Shown here one piece after another: positions 1 to 6,312 of a DNA stretch of 7,882 nucleotides. Origin of the DNA: Euzebyaceae bacterium (GTDB taxonomy: Bacteria > Actinomycetota > Nitriliruptoria > Euzebyales > Egibacteraceae); assembly GCA_013696915.1 (NCBI GenBank), contig JACCXR010000462.1, positions 1 through 7,882 of the forward strand, in the 5' to 3' direction. Both the position numbers and the translations under genes were made by a program. The stretch's first letter is position 1; each line of letters opens with the position of its first letter. The notes beneath the pieces were generated by a model. The model had not been told where the DNA came from and did not search any database. It saw only the letters and a program-made list of their open reading frames with translations.

Positions 1-866
1 CCGCCGGGTGGGCCCCATCCCGGCGGCGGTCCGGGTCGGACCCAGGTTGGCGCGGTCCGCGGCGGCCGCCGCCGCGCCCGCCAGCGGGCCAGGCGCACGA
101 TCCCGAAGACGACGAGGGCGGCGAAGACGGCGAACGGCAGGACGGCGCCCAGCGCCGTGAGGCCCACCTGGACGAAGTTCACGAAGGCGACCCAGCCGGC
201 GCGCAGGCCCGACAGGAAGCCGGGAACGTCGTCGCGGATCTCCGGAGAGCTCGGCTCGAACAGCTGCAGTGTGATCGTGGCGAGGTCGACGTCGTCGCGA
301 ACGACGCGCAGCTGCGCCTGGAGCGACTCCAGGTCGGCCTCCCGGGACGCGAGCTGCCCTTCGATGGCGACGACGTCGCCGACGCTGGGGGCCTCGGCGA
401 TCAGTTCCCGGAGCCGTTCGACGCTGGCCTGCATCGAGGCGATCCGGCTCTCGAGGTCCACGACCTGGGCGGTCACGTCCTCGGCCTGGACGGACTGCGA
501 GTCGACGCTGCCGAGATCCCCGAGGCCGGCGAGGACGGCTTCGAACTCCTGCGGCGGCACCCGCAGCACGAGGGTGGCGAAGACCGACGGCTCCAGCCGC
601 AGGTCCGAGGAGAGGACGAATCCGCCGGCGTCTTCGGCGAGGGTGACGGCGGCGTCGGCGGCGGCCCGCACGTCCTCGGCGCGCACGACCAGGTCAGCGA
701 TGTAGATGATCTCGCGCGTGGGGTCGACCGCCTGCCCGGCGAGGTCGGCGCCGCCTTCCTCGGCCGGCGCCGGCTCCCCGGCGGAATCCTGCGAGCCGCC
801 GCCGCCTTCCCCGCAGGCGACGAGCAGCACGAGCCCCGCCGCCGCCACGACCCTCCGCAGTATCAT
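1..866 (-). CDS. DUF4349-type lipoprotein, 3'-truncated by window edge
   Basis: Predicted surface lipoprotein of unknown function. The frame is open from an ATG at 866 to the left edge (288 codons, no stop), so the C-terminus is missing. A short signal peptide (MILRR, then a hydrophobic stretch) ends in a lipobox, LLVAC, with lipidated Cys18. A Gly/Ala/Glu-rich linker follows to about residue 50. Next is a beta-rich segment (about 52-125, with REIIYIADLVV and FATLVLRVPPQEF). A heptad-rich coiled-coil segment lies at about 132-190 (VVDLESRIASMQASVERLREL). A membrane segment follows at about 233-260, then a basic RWRARRR stop-transfer and a Pro/Gly-rich tail. This order (lipobox, beta domain, coiled coil, C-terminal membrane helix) is that of the DUF4349 family, assigned from memory of the fold and motifs. 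No Shine-Dalgarno precedes the ATG. It diverges from the biosynthetic operon and need not be related to it. Confidence 0.85.
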   Translation of the reverse strand, partial: MILRRVVAAAGLVLLVACGEGGGGSQDSAGEPAPAEEGGADLAGQAVDPTREIIYIADLVVRAEDVRAAADAAVTLAEDAGGFVLSSDLRLEPSVFATLVLRVPPQEFEAVLAGLGDLGSVDSQSVQAEDVTAQVVDLESRIASMQASVERLRELIAEAPSVGDVVAIEGQLASREADLESLQAQLRVVRDDVDLATITLQLFEPSSPEIRDDVPGFLSGLRAGWVAFVNFVQVGLTALGAVLPFAVFAALVVFGIVRLARWRARRRPPRTAPTWVRPGPPPGWGPPG

Positions 867-874
867 GCCGCCGT

Positions 875-880
875 AGGGTA
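875..880 (-). promoter_or_regulatory. Candidate -10 element, leaderless start of the lipoprotein gene
   Basis: On the minus strand TACCCT fits the actinobacterial TANNNT -10 pattern. It ends 8 nt before the lipoprotein ATG, which would put transcription start at or next to the start codon, and no ribosome binding site is present. The -35 region is not convincing: the hexamer 17 nt upstream is TCGGAC. Inferred from spacing only. Confidence 0.3.
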
Positions 881-895
881 GACCGGCGCCCGGTC
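881..895. promoter_or_regulatory. Inverted repeat abutting the candidate -10, possible operator
   Basis: GACCGG-CGC-CCGGTC is a perfect 6-bp inverted repeat with a 3-base centre. It lies directly against the candidate -10 of the minus-strand lipoprotein gene, in the spacer where a repressor would bind. A second, weaker repeat overlaps it (GGTCG-AGTC-CGACC, 892-905). Short GC-rich palindromes are common by chance in DNA of this composition, so only the position makes it notable. Confidence 0.2.
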
Positions 896-1090
896 GAGTC
901 CGACCAGCGGGCGCGGCTGGCGCAGCCTGCGACGGCTGAGCGCGGCGCTGGCGGAGCGGGGGATCGAGGGGGTGCCCGGCCCGGGCTCCGCGAGCGCACG
1001 TCGGGTCTTTTAGTCCGGGACCGCCGCCGTGGACGCGTAGCATCGGCGACGGCGTCCATCCGGGCGCGGGACCCGACGCACAGGACGCTA

Positions 1091-2419
1091 ATGCCGACCG
1101 AGGTCGTCGTGACGGGCCTCGGCGCCGTGACCCCGTACGGCGTCGGCACCGCGCGCTTCTGGGAGGGCCTGCTGTCGGGCCGCGGCACGGCGGGGCCGAT
1201 CACGCACTTCGACGCCGAGAGCTTCCCCGTGCGGTTCGCCTGCGAGGTCCCGGCCTTCGATCCACTGGCGCATCTCCCCCGCAAGCTCGTGCGGCAGACC
1301 GACCCCTTCGCGCAGTTCGCCCTGGTCGCGGCCCGCGAGGCGCTGGCACAGGCCGGTCTGCTCGCCGCGGCCGCGGCCCACGAGCACACCGGGGCCCAGG
1401 AGCCCGCCGGGGGCCAGGAGCGCGCTGGGGGCCAGGAGCAGGAGCGCCAGCCTCTGGTCGACGGCGTGGACGCTGACCGGATCGGTGCGGTCATCGCGTC
1501 GGGCAGCGGCGGCCTGAAGGAGATGACGGGCCAGTACGAGCGGCTGCGCGCCGGCGGACCCAGCCGGGTGCGCCCGTACCTGTCGATCGCCATGCCGCTC
1601 AACATGGGCAGCGGCCAGGTCGCGATCCGCCACGGCCTGCGGGGGCCCTCCTACTCGGTGGTGTCCGCGTGCGCGTCGGGTGGCGACGCCATCGGCTCCG
1701 CGCTCGACCTGCTGCGCGCCGGCCGGGCCGATGCGGTCGTGGCGGGCGGCGCCGAGGCAGCGATCAACCCGCTCACGATGGCCGGGTTCGCCGCCGCCGG
1801 CGCGCTGAGCCGCCGCAACGACGACCCGGGCCGTGCGAGCCGCCCCTTCGACGCCGACCGCGACGGGTTCGTGACCGGCGAGGGCGCCGGCGTCGTCGTG
1901 CTGGAGCGGGCCGACCACGCCCACGCGCGGGGAGCGACCCCGCTGGCGAGGCTGGCCGGCTACGGGGTCTGCAACGACGCCTCTCACCCGGCCCAGCCGT
2001 CACTCGGCGGGGAGGGCGCCGCCCGCGCCCTGCGGCTGGCCCTGGCCGACGCCGACCTCGGCATCGACGACGTCGACCACGTCAACGCCCACGGCACGTC
2101 GACCCCGCCGAACGACCGGACCGAGGCGCAGGCGATCCGGGCGGTGTTCGGCGCCCGCGCCGACTCGCTGGCGGTGACCAGCACCAAGTCGGCGGTCGGG
2201 CACCTGCTCGGAGCCGCCGGCGGGATCGAGGCCGTCGCGACGGTGCTCGCGATCACCCAGGGCGAGGTCCCGCCGACCCTCAACCTCGACCGGCAGGACC
2301 CCGCCTGCGACCTCGACGTGGTCCGCGGCCGCCCCCGGCGGCTGCGGGTCCGATCGGCGCTGTCGAACTCCTTCGGCTTCGGCGGCCACAACGCCGTCCT
2401 CGCGTTCCGCGCCACATGA
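1091..2419 (+). CDS. fabF: Beta-ketoacyl-ACP synthase, KAS II (FabF/KasA-like)
   Basis: Condensing enzyme that joins an acyl group held on its cysteine with malonyl-ACP to extend the chain by two carbons (thiolase fold, cytosolic). The 442 residues hold the full KAS II set: VVVTGLGAVTPYG at the N-terminus, active-site Cys194 in VVSACASGG, His334 in VNAHGTSTP, Lys366 in STKSAVGH, His371, and the C-terminal SNSFGFGGHN. All catalytic residues sit about 31 positions later than in E. coli FabF (Cys163, His303, His340 from memory). The extra length therefore lies before the cysteine. Much of it is a low-complexity segment at about residues 94-122 containing a threefold six-residue repeat (101-118). 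The Cys-His-His triad argues for true condensation, not a decarboxylating KSQ or chain-length-factor subunit. The ATG is preceded by AGGA (1082-1085) at 5 nt. First gene of the operon; its TGA overlaps the ligase ATG. Confidence 0.93.
   Translation: MPTEVVVTGLGAVTPYGVGTARFWEGLLSGRGTAGPITHFDAESFPVRFACEVPAFDPLAHLPRKLVRQTDPFAQFALVAAREALAQAGLLAAAAAHEHTGAQEPAGGQERAGGQEQERQPLVDGVDADRIGAVIASGSGGLKEMTGQYERLRAGGPSRVRPYLSIAMPLNMGSGQVAIRHGLRGPSYSVVSACASGGDAIGSALDLLRAGRADAVVAGGAEAAINPLTMAGFAAAGALSRRNDDPGRASRPFDADRDGFVTGEGAGVVVLERADHAHARGATPLARLAGYGVCNDASHPAQPSLGGEGAARALRLALADADLGIDDVDHVNAHGTSTPPNDRTEAQAIRAVFGARADSLAVTSTKSAVGHLLGAAGGIEAVATVLAITQGEVPPTLNLDRQDPACDLDVVRGRPRRLRVRSALSNSFGFGGHNAVLAFRAT
1391..1444 (+). 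repeat. Three tandem 18-bp units inside the ketosynthase gene
   Basis: Three adjacent 18-bp units at 1391-1408, 1409-1426 and 1427-1444 share the core GGGGSCCAGGAGC. They are in frame and encode GAQEPA, GGQERA and GGQEQE. They fall in the loop between the helix around residues 81-93 and the strand IGAVIASGSGG, where ordinary FabF proteins have only a short connection. Unit length is a multiple of three, so copy-number change would keep the frame. Confidence 0.85.
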
Positions 2420-3960
2420 CGCGCTTCCGCACCCGGCCGGACTACGGCCCGCTCGAGCCCGCGCCCTACCTCGGCACGACCGTCCGCGTCTACGCCCGGC
2501 GACCCCGGAGCCTCGACGAGCTCCTGCGCTGCGCGGCCGCGACCTGGCCGCGACGGACGGCGGTCGAGGCGCCATCGGCAGTTCTCTCCTACGCCGAGCT
2601 CGACCGCGCGGTCGATGCGATGACGGCAGCGCTGGCGGCCCAGGGCGCCGGTACCGGGGACCGGATCGCCGTCGCGCTCGGCCACGACCTGCCCCTGTTC
2701 GCCCTGCCGTTCGCGTGCAGCCGGCTCGGGGCCACGGCGCTGCTGCTTAACACGGCCCTCAGCCCGGTGCGGTGGTCGGACCAGCTGGACCGGGCCGGCT
2801 GCACCCTGCTCGTGGCGGACGACGCCCACGCGCCGCGGCTGCGTTCCGCTGCCGGCGGGCGCCCGGTGCGCACCGCCGCCGAGGCGCTGCGGACCGACGC
2901 AGCACCGACCGGGCTCATCCCGCTGCCGGCATCACGGGCGGAGGACCATCCGCTGGCGCTGATCGCGACGAGCGGAACCACCGGCGTGCCGAAGATGACC
3001 GCCGTCACCAGCCGCGGGCTGGTGCACGCGGCCCTGTGCTACGTCGACCTGCTCGACCTCGACGGCACCGACCGGACCTTCGTGGCGCTGCCGCTGCACT
3101 ACATCGGTCCCCTGTCGGCCCAGACCACGACCATGCCGCTGGTCGGCGGTTGCACGGTCATCCCGTCCGACACCCGCGCCGGGGGCGCGCTCGGCCGCAT
3201 GGCCGCCGCGAGGATCACCCACCTCGACGCCGTGCCGTCGTGGCTGAGCCTGCTCGTCCGCGACACCGGTGGCACCGTCCCCGCCGCATGGCGCACCCTG
3301 ATCTACGGCGGAGCCCCGATGCCGCCCGAGACGGCCGCCCGGCTGGCGGCGCGCTTCCCGGCGCTGCGGATGTTCGACCTGTGGGGGCTGTCCGAGACGC
3401 ACGGCCCCGCCACCGCGCTGCGCTACGACCCCGCGGCGCCCCCGGCGCCGGGGACCGTCGGGCGGCCGCTGCCGGGCGTCGAGGTCCGCAGCGACGGCGA
3501 ACCGGGTGAGCTGCTGGTCCGCGGAGCGAACGTGACCCCCGGATACCTCGACGACCCGGAGACGACCGCCGCGGTCCTGCGCGAGGGCTGGCTCGCCACC
3601 GGCGACGTGGGCACGGTTGGCGCCGACGGCACCGTCCGGATCCTGGACCGCAAGAAGGACGTGATCCTCCGGGGCGGCGCGAACGTGTTCAGCGTGGAGG
3701 TCGAGCAGGTACTTGCCTCCGCGGGCGGGGTCGTGGAGGCTGCCGTCTACGGCGTCGCCGACGGGCTCGGCGGCGAGGCGGTGTCGGCTGCCGTCGTGCT
3801 CGCCGACGGTGCGGCGCTGGACACGGCCGCGCTGCGTCGACTGGTCGGCGAGCGCATCGGGCGCGACGCGGTCCCCCGCCGGATCGTGGCGCTGCCGTCG
3901 CTGCCCCGGAACCCGACGGGCAAGATCGACAAGCGGCGCCTGCGCCAGGAGCATGGATGA
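2416..3960 (+). CDS. AMP-forming acid ligase (acyl-CoA/acyl-ACP synthetase, ANL superfamily)
   Basis: Activates a carboxylic acid as an acyl-adenylate and passes it to a thiol, either CoA or a carrier-protein phosphopantetheine. The 514 residues contain all ANL core motifs: phosphate-binding loop LIATSGTTGVPK (182-193), YGGAPMPPE (297-305), DLWGLSETHGP (321-331), GWLATGD with Asp397, hinge ILDRKKDVILRGG (409-421, Arg412), GGANVFSVEVE, and catalytic Lys503 in NPTGKIDKRRL. Length is typical of acyl-CoA synthetases and stand-alone adenylation enzymes. There is no carrier, condensation or reductase domain. The start is the ATG overlapping the ketosynthase stop (ATGA). The frame is open far upstream, but that part only mirrors the ketosynthase gene. 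No Shine-Dalgarno is visible, so initiation is probably coupled to termination of the upstream gene. Substrate cannot be read from the sequence. Between a ketosynthase and fabD, it most likely supplies the starter or recycles free acid. Confidence 0.9.
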   Translation: MTRFRTRPDYGPLEPAPYLGTTVRVYARRPRSLDELLRCAAATWPRRTAVEAPSAVLSYAELDRAVDAMTAALAAQGAGTGDRIAVALGHDLPLFALPFACSRLGATALLLNTALSPVRWSDQLDRAGCTLLVADDAHAPRLRSAAGGRPVRTAAEALRTDAAPTGLIPLPASRAEDHPLALIATSGTTGVPKMTAVTSRGLVHAALCYVDLLDLDGTDRTFVALPLHYIGPLSAQTTTMPLVGGCTVIPSDTRAGGALGRMAAARITHLDAVPSWLSLLVRDTGGTVPAAWRTLIYGGAPMPPETAARLAARFPALRMFDLWGLSETHGPATALRYDPAAPPAPGTVGRPLPGVEVRSDGEPGELLVRGANVTPGYLDDPETTAAVLREGWLATGDVGTVGADGTVRILDRKKDVILRGGANVFSVEVEQVLASAGGVVEAAVYGVADGLGGEAVSAAVVLADGAALDTAALRRLVGERIGRDAVPRRIVALPSLPRNPTGKIDKRRLRQEHG

Positions 3961-4004
3961 GCACGGACCCGGTAGCCCAGCAGCCCGAGGAGGCCAAGTC
4001 ATGA
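3957..4004 (+). other. 15-codon micro-ORF bridging ligase and fabD
   Basis: ATG at 3957 overlaps the ligase stop (ATGA). The frame encodes MSTDPVAQQPEEAKS and stops at 4002-4004, overlapping the fabD ATG (ATGA again). AGGAG at 3947-3951 sits 5 nt before this ATG, a workable ribosome binding site. It could be a coupling minicistron or the remnant of a carrier-protein gene after an internal deletion. There is no phosphopantetheine DSL motif, so it cannot act as an ACP. It may equally be chance; no function is claimed. Confidence 0.35.
3987..3993 (+). promoter_or_regulatory. Strong Shine-Dalgarno of fabD
   Basis: GAGGAGG lies 7 nt before the ATG at 4001. This decides the fabD start over the in-frame ATG at 3953, which would add 16 unconserved residues before the family's usual N-terminus (ALVFPGQGSQ). 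Confidence 0.8.
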
Positions 4005-4933
4005 CGATCGCGCTCGTGTTCCCCGGACAGGGCAGCCAGCAGCAGGGCATGGCCGCCCCCTGGCGCGACCACCCGGCGTTCGCGCGCTGGGCCGAGGCCG
4101 ACGAGCTGCTCGGCGAGGACGTCACCCGCCTCGGGCTCGACGCCGGTGAAGAGGAGCTGCGGGAGCCGGCGGCCTGCCAGGTGGCCCTCTTCGTGCACCA
4201 CGTCGTGCTGCTCGACGCCTGGCGGGCGGCGGGCGGCGCCGAGCCCGCCGTGGTGGCGGGCCACTCGCTGGGGGAGTACAACGCCCTGGTCGCCGCCGGC
4301 GTCGTCGACTTCGCCGACGGCCTGCGGCTGGTCCACGCCCGCGCCGAGCAGACACAGCTCGCCGCCGACCAGCGCCCCGGGACGATGGTCGCCTGCCTCG
4401 GGTTCGAGGTCGAAGAGGTCCAGCAGGCCTGCGACAAGGTCGGCGTCTACGTCGCGAACGACAACGCCACCGGCCAGATCGTCGCCGCCGGCGCCTCCGA
4501 CGACCTGGACCGGCTGCGGGCACTGCTCGAGGGCGGGCGGGGACGGGTCCGCGAGCTCAACGTCGGCGCCGCCTACCACAGCCCGCACATGGAGCCGGCC
4601 GTCGAACCGTTCGGCGTCGCGCTCGACGGGGCGCGCTTCGCCGAGGCCGCCGTTCCCGTCGTCGCGAACATCGACGCCCGGCCGCACACCGCTGCCGGCG
4701 ACTGGCCGCAGCTGCTCCGGCAGCAGATCACCTCGCCGGTGCGCTGGCGGGAGACGATCGGCACGCTCGCCGGCATGGGCGTGACCGAGGTCGTCGAGCT
4801 GGGGGCGTCGGCGGTCCTCACCGGCATGGTGAAGCGCACCGACTCCTCGCTGGGCCGGCGCAACGTCCGGACCCCGGACGAGGTCGCCGCCAAGGCAAGT
4901 GAGGCCGTCGAAGCCGTCGAGGAGCTGGCGTGA
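4001..4933 (+). CDS. fabD: Malonyl-CoA:ACP transacylase (FabD)
   Basis: Moves malonyl (possibly another acyl) groups from CoA to the carrier-protein thiol through a serine ester. The 310 residues have the family signature: FPGQGSQQQGM (7-17), nucleophile Ser89 in GHSLGEY, Arg114 exactly 25 residues later as in E. coli FabD (binds the malonyl carboxylate), catalytic His193 in GAAYHSPHM, VVANIDA, and QQITSPVRW near the C-terminus. Arg114 argues for a dicarboxylic substrate. The residue before the catalytic His is Tyr192, where malonyl-specific enzymes often have Phe. The tail (about 291-310) is a short charged helix. Its TGA overlaps the next gene's GTG. A second fabD belonging to the housekeeping fatty-acid operon may exist elsewhere in the genome. 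The one here is embedded with a ligase and an acyltransferase and is probably dedicated to this pathway. Confidence 0.92.
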   Translation: MTIALVFPGQGSQQQGMAAPWRDHPAFARWAEADELLGEDVTRLGLDAGEEELREPAACQVALFVHHVVLLDAWRAAGGAEPAVVAGHSLGEYNALVAAGVVDFADGLRLVHARAEQTQLAADQRPGTMVACLGFEVEEVQQACDKVGVYVANDNATGQIVAAGASDDLDRLRALLEGGRGRVRELNVGAAYHSPHMEPAVEPFGVALDGARFAEAAVPVVANIDARPHTAAGDWPQLLRQQITSPVRWRETIGTLAGMGVTEVVELGASAVLTGMVKRTDSSLGRRNVRTPDEVAAKASEAVEAVEELA

Positions 4934-5643
4934 CCTGGGCCCTCGTCACGGGCGGCTCCAAGGGCATCGGCGCGGCGACGGCCCGCGCACTGGCCGCCCA
5001 GGGCCGTGACGTGGTCGTGCACTTCGGCGCCGACCGCGACGGCGCGGAGCGGGTGGCCGCCGCCTGCGGTGACCTCGGCGTCGCCACGCGCGTCGTCGGG
5101 TGCGATCTCCGCGAGGGCGTCGCGCCGCTGGCCGCGGCCGTCGACGAGGTCGGCGGCGTGTCCGTGCTCGTGAACAACGCCGGCGTCGCCGCCGACGGCC
5201 TCGCGATGTCGATGTCCGACGACGCCTTCGCCCTGACGCTCGACGTCAACCTGACCGCGGCCTTCGCCCTGTCGCGCGCCGTGCTGCGCGGCATGCTGCG
5301 CGCCCGCGCGGGCCGGATCGTGAACGTGACCAGCGTCGTCGGGCTGCACGGCAACGCCGGGCAGGTGAACTACGCCGCCAGCAAGGCCGGCCTCGTCGGG
5401 CTGACGAAGTCCCTCGCCCGCGAGGTCGGCAAGCGGGGAATCACCGTGAACGCCGTCGCACCCGGCTTCGTCGAGACCGCCATGACCGCGGAACTCGACG
5501 CGGGCGGCCTGCTCACCCGGATTCCCGCCGGACGGCTGGGCACCGCCGACGAGGTGGCCGCGGTCATCGCGTTCCTGTCCTCCGACGAGGCCGCCTACGT
5601 CAACGGCACCGTCGTGCAGGTCGACGGCGGCCTGTTCGCCTGA
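4930..5643 (+). CDS. fabG: 3-oxoacyl-ACP reductase (FabG-type SDR)
   Basis: Short-chain dehydrogenase/reductase that would reduce the 3-keto group of the ACP-bound product with NADPH. The 237 residues show the classical SDR set: cofactor loop TGGSKGIG (7-14), NNAG (82-85), Asn107 in DVNLTAAF, Ser135 in VNVTSVVG, and Tyr148/Lys152 in YAASK. PGFVETAM follows at about 178-185, and the FabG-like C-terminus ends in VQVDGGLFA. It is slightly shorter than E. coli FabG because it begins almost directly at the first beta strand. Start chosen: GTG overlapping the fabD stop, with GAGGAG at 4919-4924 spaced 5 nt. The Gly-Ser-Lys of the cofactor loop and lack of an acidic residue ending strand 2 (VVVHFGADRD) fit NADPH. 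SDR substrate cannot be fixed from sequence alone, but the fabD/fabF context makes a 3-ketoacyl-carrier substrate the natural reading. Confidence 0.9.
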   Translation: MTWALVTGGSKGIGAATARALAAQGRDVVVHFGADRDGAERVAAACGDLGVATRVVGCDLREGVAPLAAAVDEVGGVSVLVNNAGVAADGLAMSMSDDAFALTLDVNLTAAFALSRAVLRGMLRARAGRIVNVTSVVGLHGNAGQVNYAASKAGLVGLTKSLAREVGKRGITVNAVAPGFVETAMTAELDAGGLLTRIPAGRLGTADEVAAVIAFLSSDEAAYVNGTVVQVDGGLFA

Positions 5644-5652
5644 GCTCACACG

Positions 5653-6312
5653 TTGGCCGTGGCCACGCCTCCGATCGGCATGCGCGTCGCCCACCGGGTC
5701 GCCGGGCCGCCGGTGCTGCGCCGACTCCGGGCGGAGGTCACCGGCCGTGGACAGGTGCCGCGCGCCGGCGGGGTCCTGCTGGCGGCGAACCACCGGTCCT
5801 TCCTCGACCACTACCTGCTGTCGGCGGCGTCGCCGCGGCCGATGCGCTTCCTCGGCAAGGTTGAGCTGTCCCACGGACTCGACGGGCGGTTCAACGTGAT
5901 GATGGGCATGGTGCCGGTCGAGCGGGGCCTGGCCGACGTCCGCGCGCTCGAGGCGGTCGTCGAGCTGCTGCGCGCCGGCGAGGTCGTCGGGGTCTTCCCG
6001 GAGGGGACGCGGTCGCCGACCGGCGAGCTGTTCCGCTTCCGCAGCGGCATGGCGCGGATGGCCGCCTCGGCGGGCGTGCCGATCGTGCCGGTCGGTCTCG
6101 TCGGGACGGCCGCGGTGTGGCCGCGCGGCGAGCGCCCCTCCTGGCGGCGCCCGGCCCAGGGGGTCCTGAAGGTGCGCTTCGGCGAGCTCGTCCCGCCCCC
6201 CGGCCAGTCCGGGAGGGAGCGTCGCCGGGCGACCGAGATCGTCTACGGCCGGGTCGCGGCCCTGTGCGGCCAGCCGCGGGCGGACACCTTCGCCCCGGTG
6301 GCGGGCTCGTGA
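5653..6312 (+). CDS. PlsC-type lysophospholipid/glycerol-phosphate acyltransferase family
   Basis: Transfers an acyl chain from acyl-ACP or acyl-CoA to a hydroxyl acceptor, classically lysophosphatidic acid. Motifs of the LPLAT family are in order: HX4D catalytic motif (His47-RSFL-Asp52), VPVERG (87-92) in the acceptor region, FPEGTRS (115-121), and VPIVPVGLVG (142-151). At 219 residues it is near the usual PlsC length but has no clear N-terminal membrane helix, so it is probably peripheral. The start is uncertain: TTG 5653, GTG 5659 and ATG 5680 are in frame and none has a good Shine-Dalgarno. The first is given because it leaves the shortest gap (9 nt) after the reductase. As last of the five biosynthetic genes, it is the likely off-loading enzyme. 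The acceptor could also be a non-glycerol hydroxyl, as with LPLAT-like proteins of aryl-polyene loci. Confidence 0.87.
   Translation: MAVATPPIGMRVAHRVAGPPVLRRLRAEVTGRGQVPRAGGVLLAANHRSFLDHYLLSAASPRPMRFLGKVELSHGLDGRFNVMMGMVPVERGLADVRALEAVVELLRAGEVVGVFPEGTRSPTGELFRFRSGMARMAASAGVPIVPVGLVGTAAVWPRGERPSWRRPAQGVLKVRFGELVPPPGQSGRERRRATEIVYGRVAALCGQPRADTFAPVAGS

Noticed and set aside
157..705. Plus-strand frame of 182 codons opposite the lipoprotein gene
   Set aside because: Its Ser/Arg/Thr-rich translation has no domain. The opposite strand encodes a lipobox, coiled coil and membrane helix in one continuous frame.
877..1013. Open plus-strand frame ending in a TAG at 1011, whose tail (RRLSAALAERGIEG) faintly resembles a transposase helix-turn-helix
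   Set aside because: It has no proper start codon or ribosome binding site, is under 50 codons, and such frames are common at this GC content. Without a database search the resemblance is not usable.
999..1078. 9-bp inverted repeat CGTCGGGTC / GACCCGACG upstream of the ketosynthase, second arm just before the Shine-Dalgarno
   Set aside because: The arms are 62 nt apart, and a match of this length is roughly expected by chance in about 220 bp of such GC-rich DNA. The only -10-like sequence between them (TAGCAT, 1038-1043) lacks a plausible -35.
1088..1987. Long minus-strand frame opposite the ketosynthase gene, plus similar long frames opposite the ligase, fabD, acyltransferase and phosphotransferase genes
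   Set aside because: These mirror GC-rich coding DNA. Their translations are Arg/Ala/Gly/Pro-rich with no recognisable motif, while the plus-strand frames carry complete catalytic motifs.
1669..2415. Upstream in-frame extension of the ligase
   Set aside because: This stretch is the ketosynthase gene read in another frame and gives only Arg/Pro/Gly-rich sequence; the ANL protein begins at the ATGA overlap at 2416.
3953..4000. Upstream ATG at 3953 as alternative fabD start
   Set aside because: It adds 16 residues without family similarity, while GAGGAGG is ideally spaced for the ATG at 4001.
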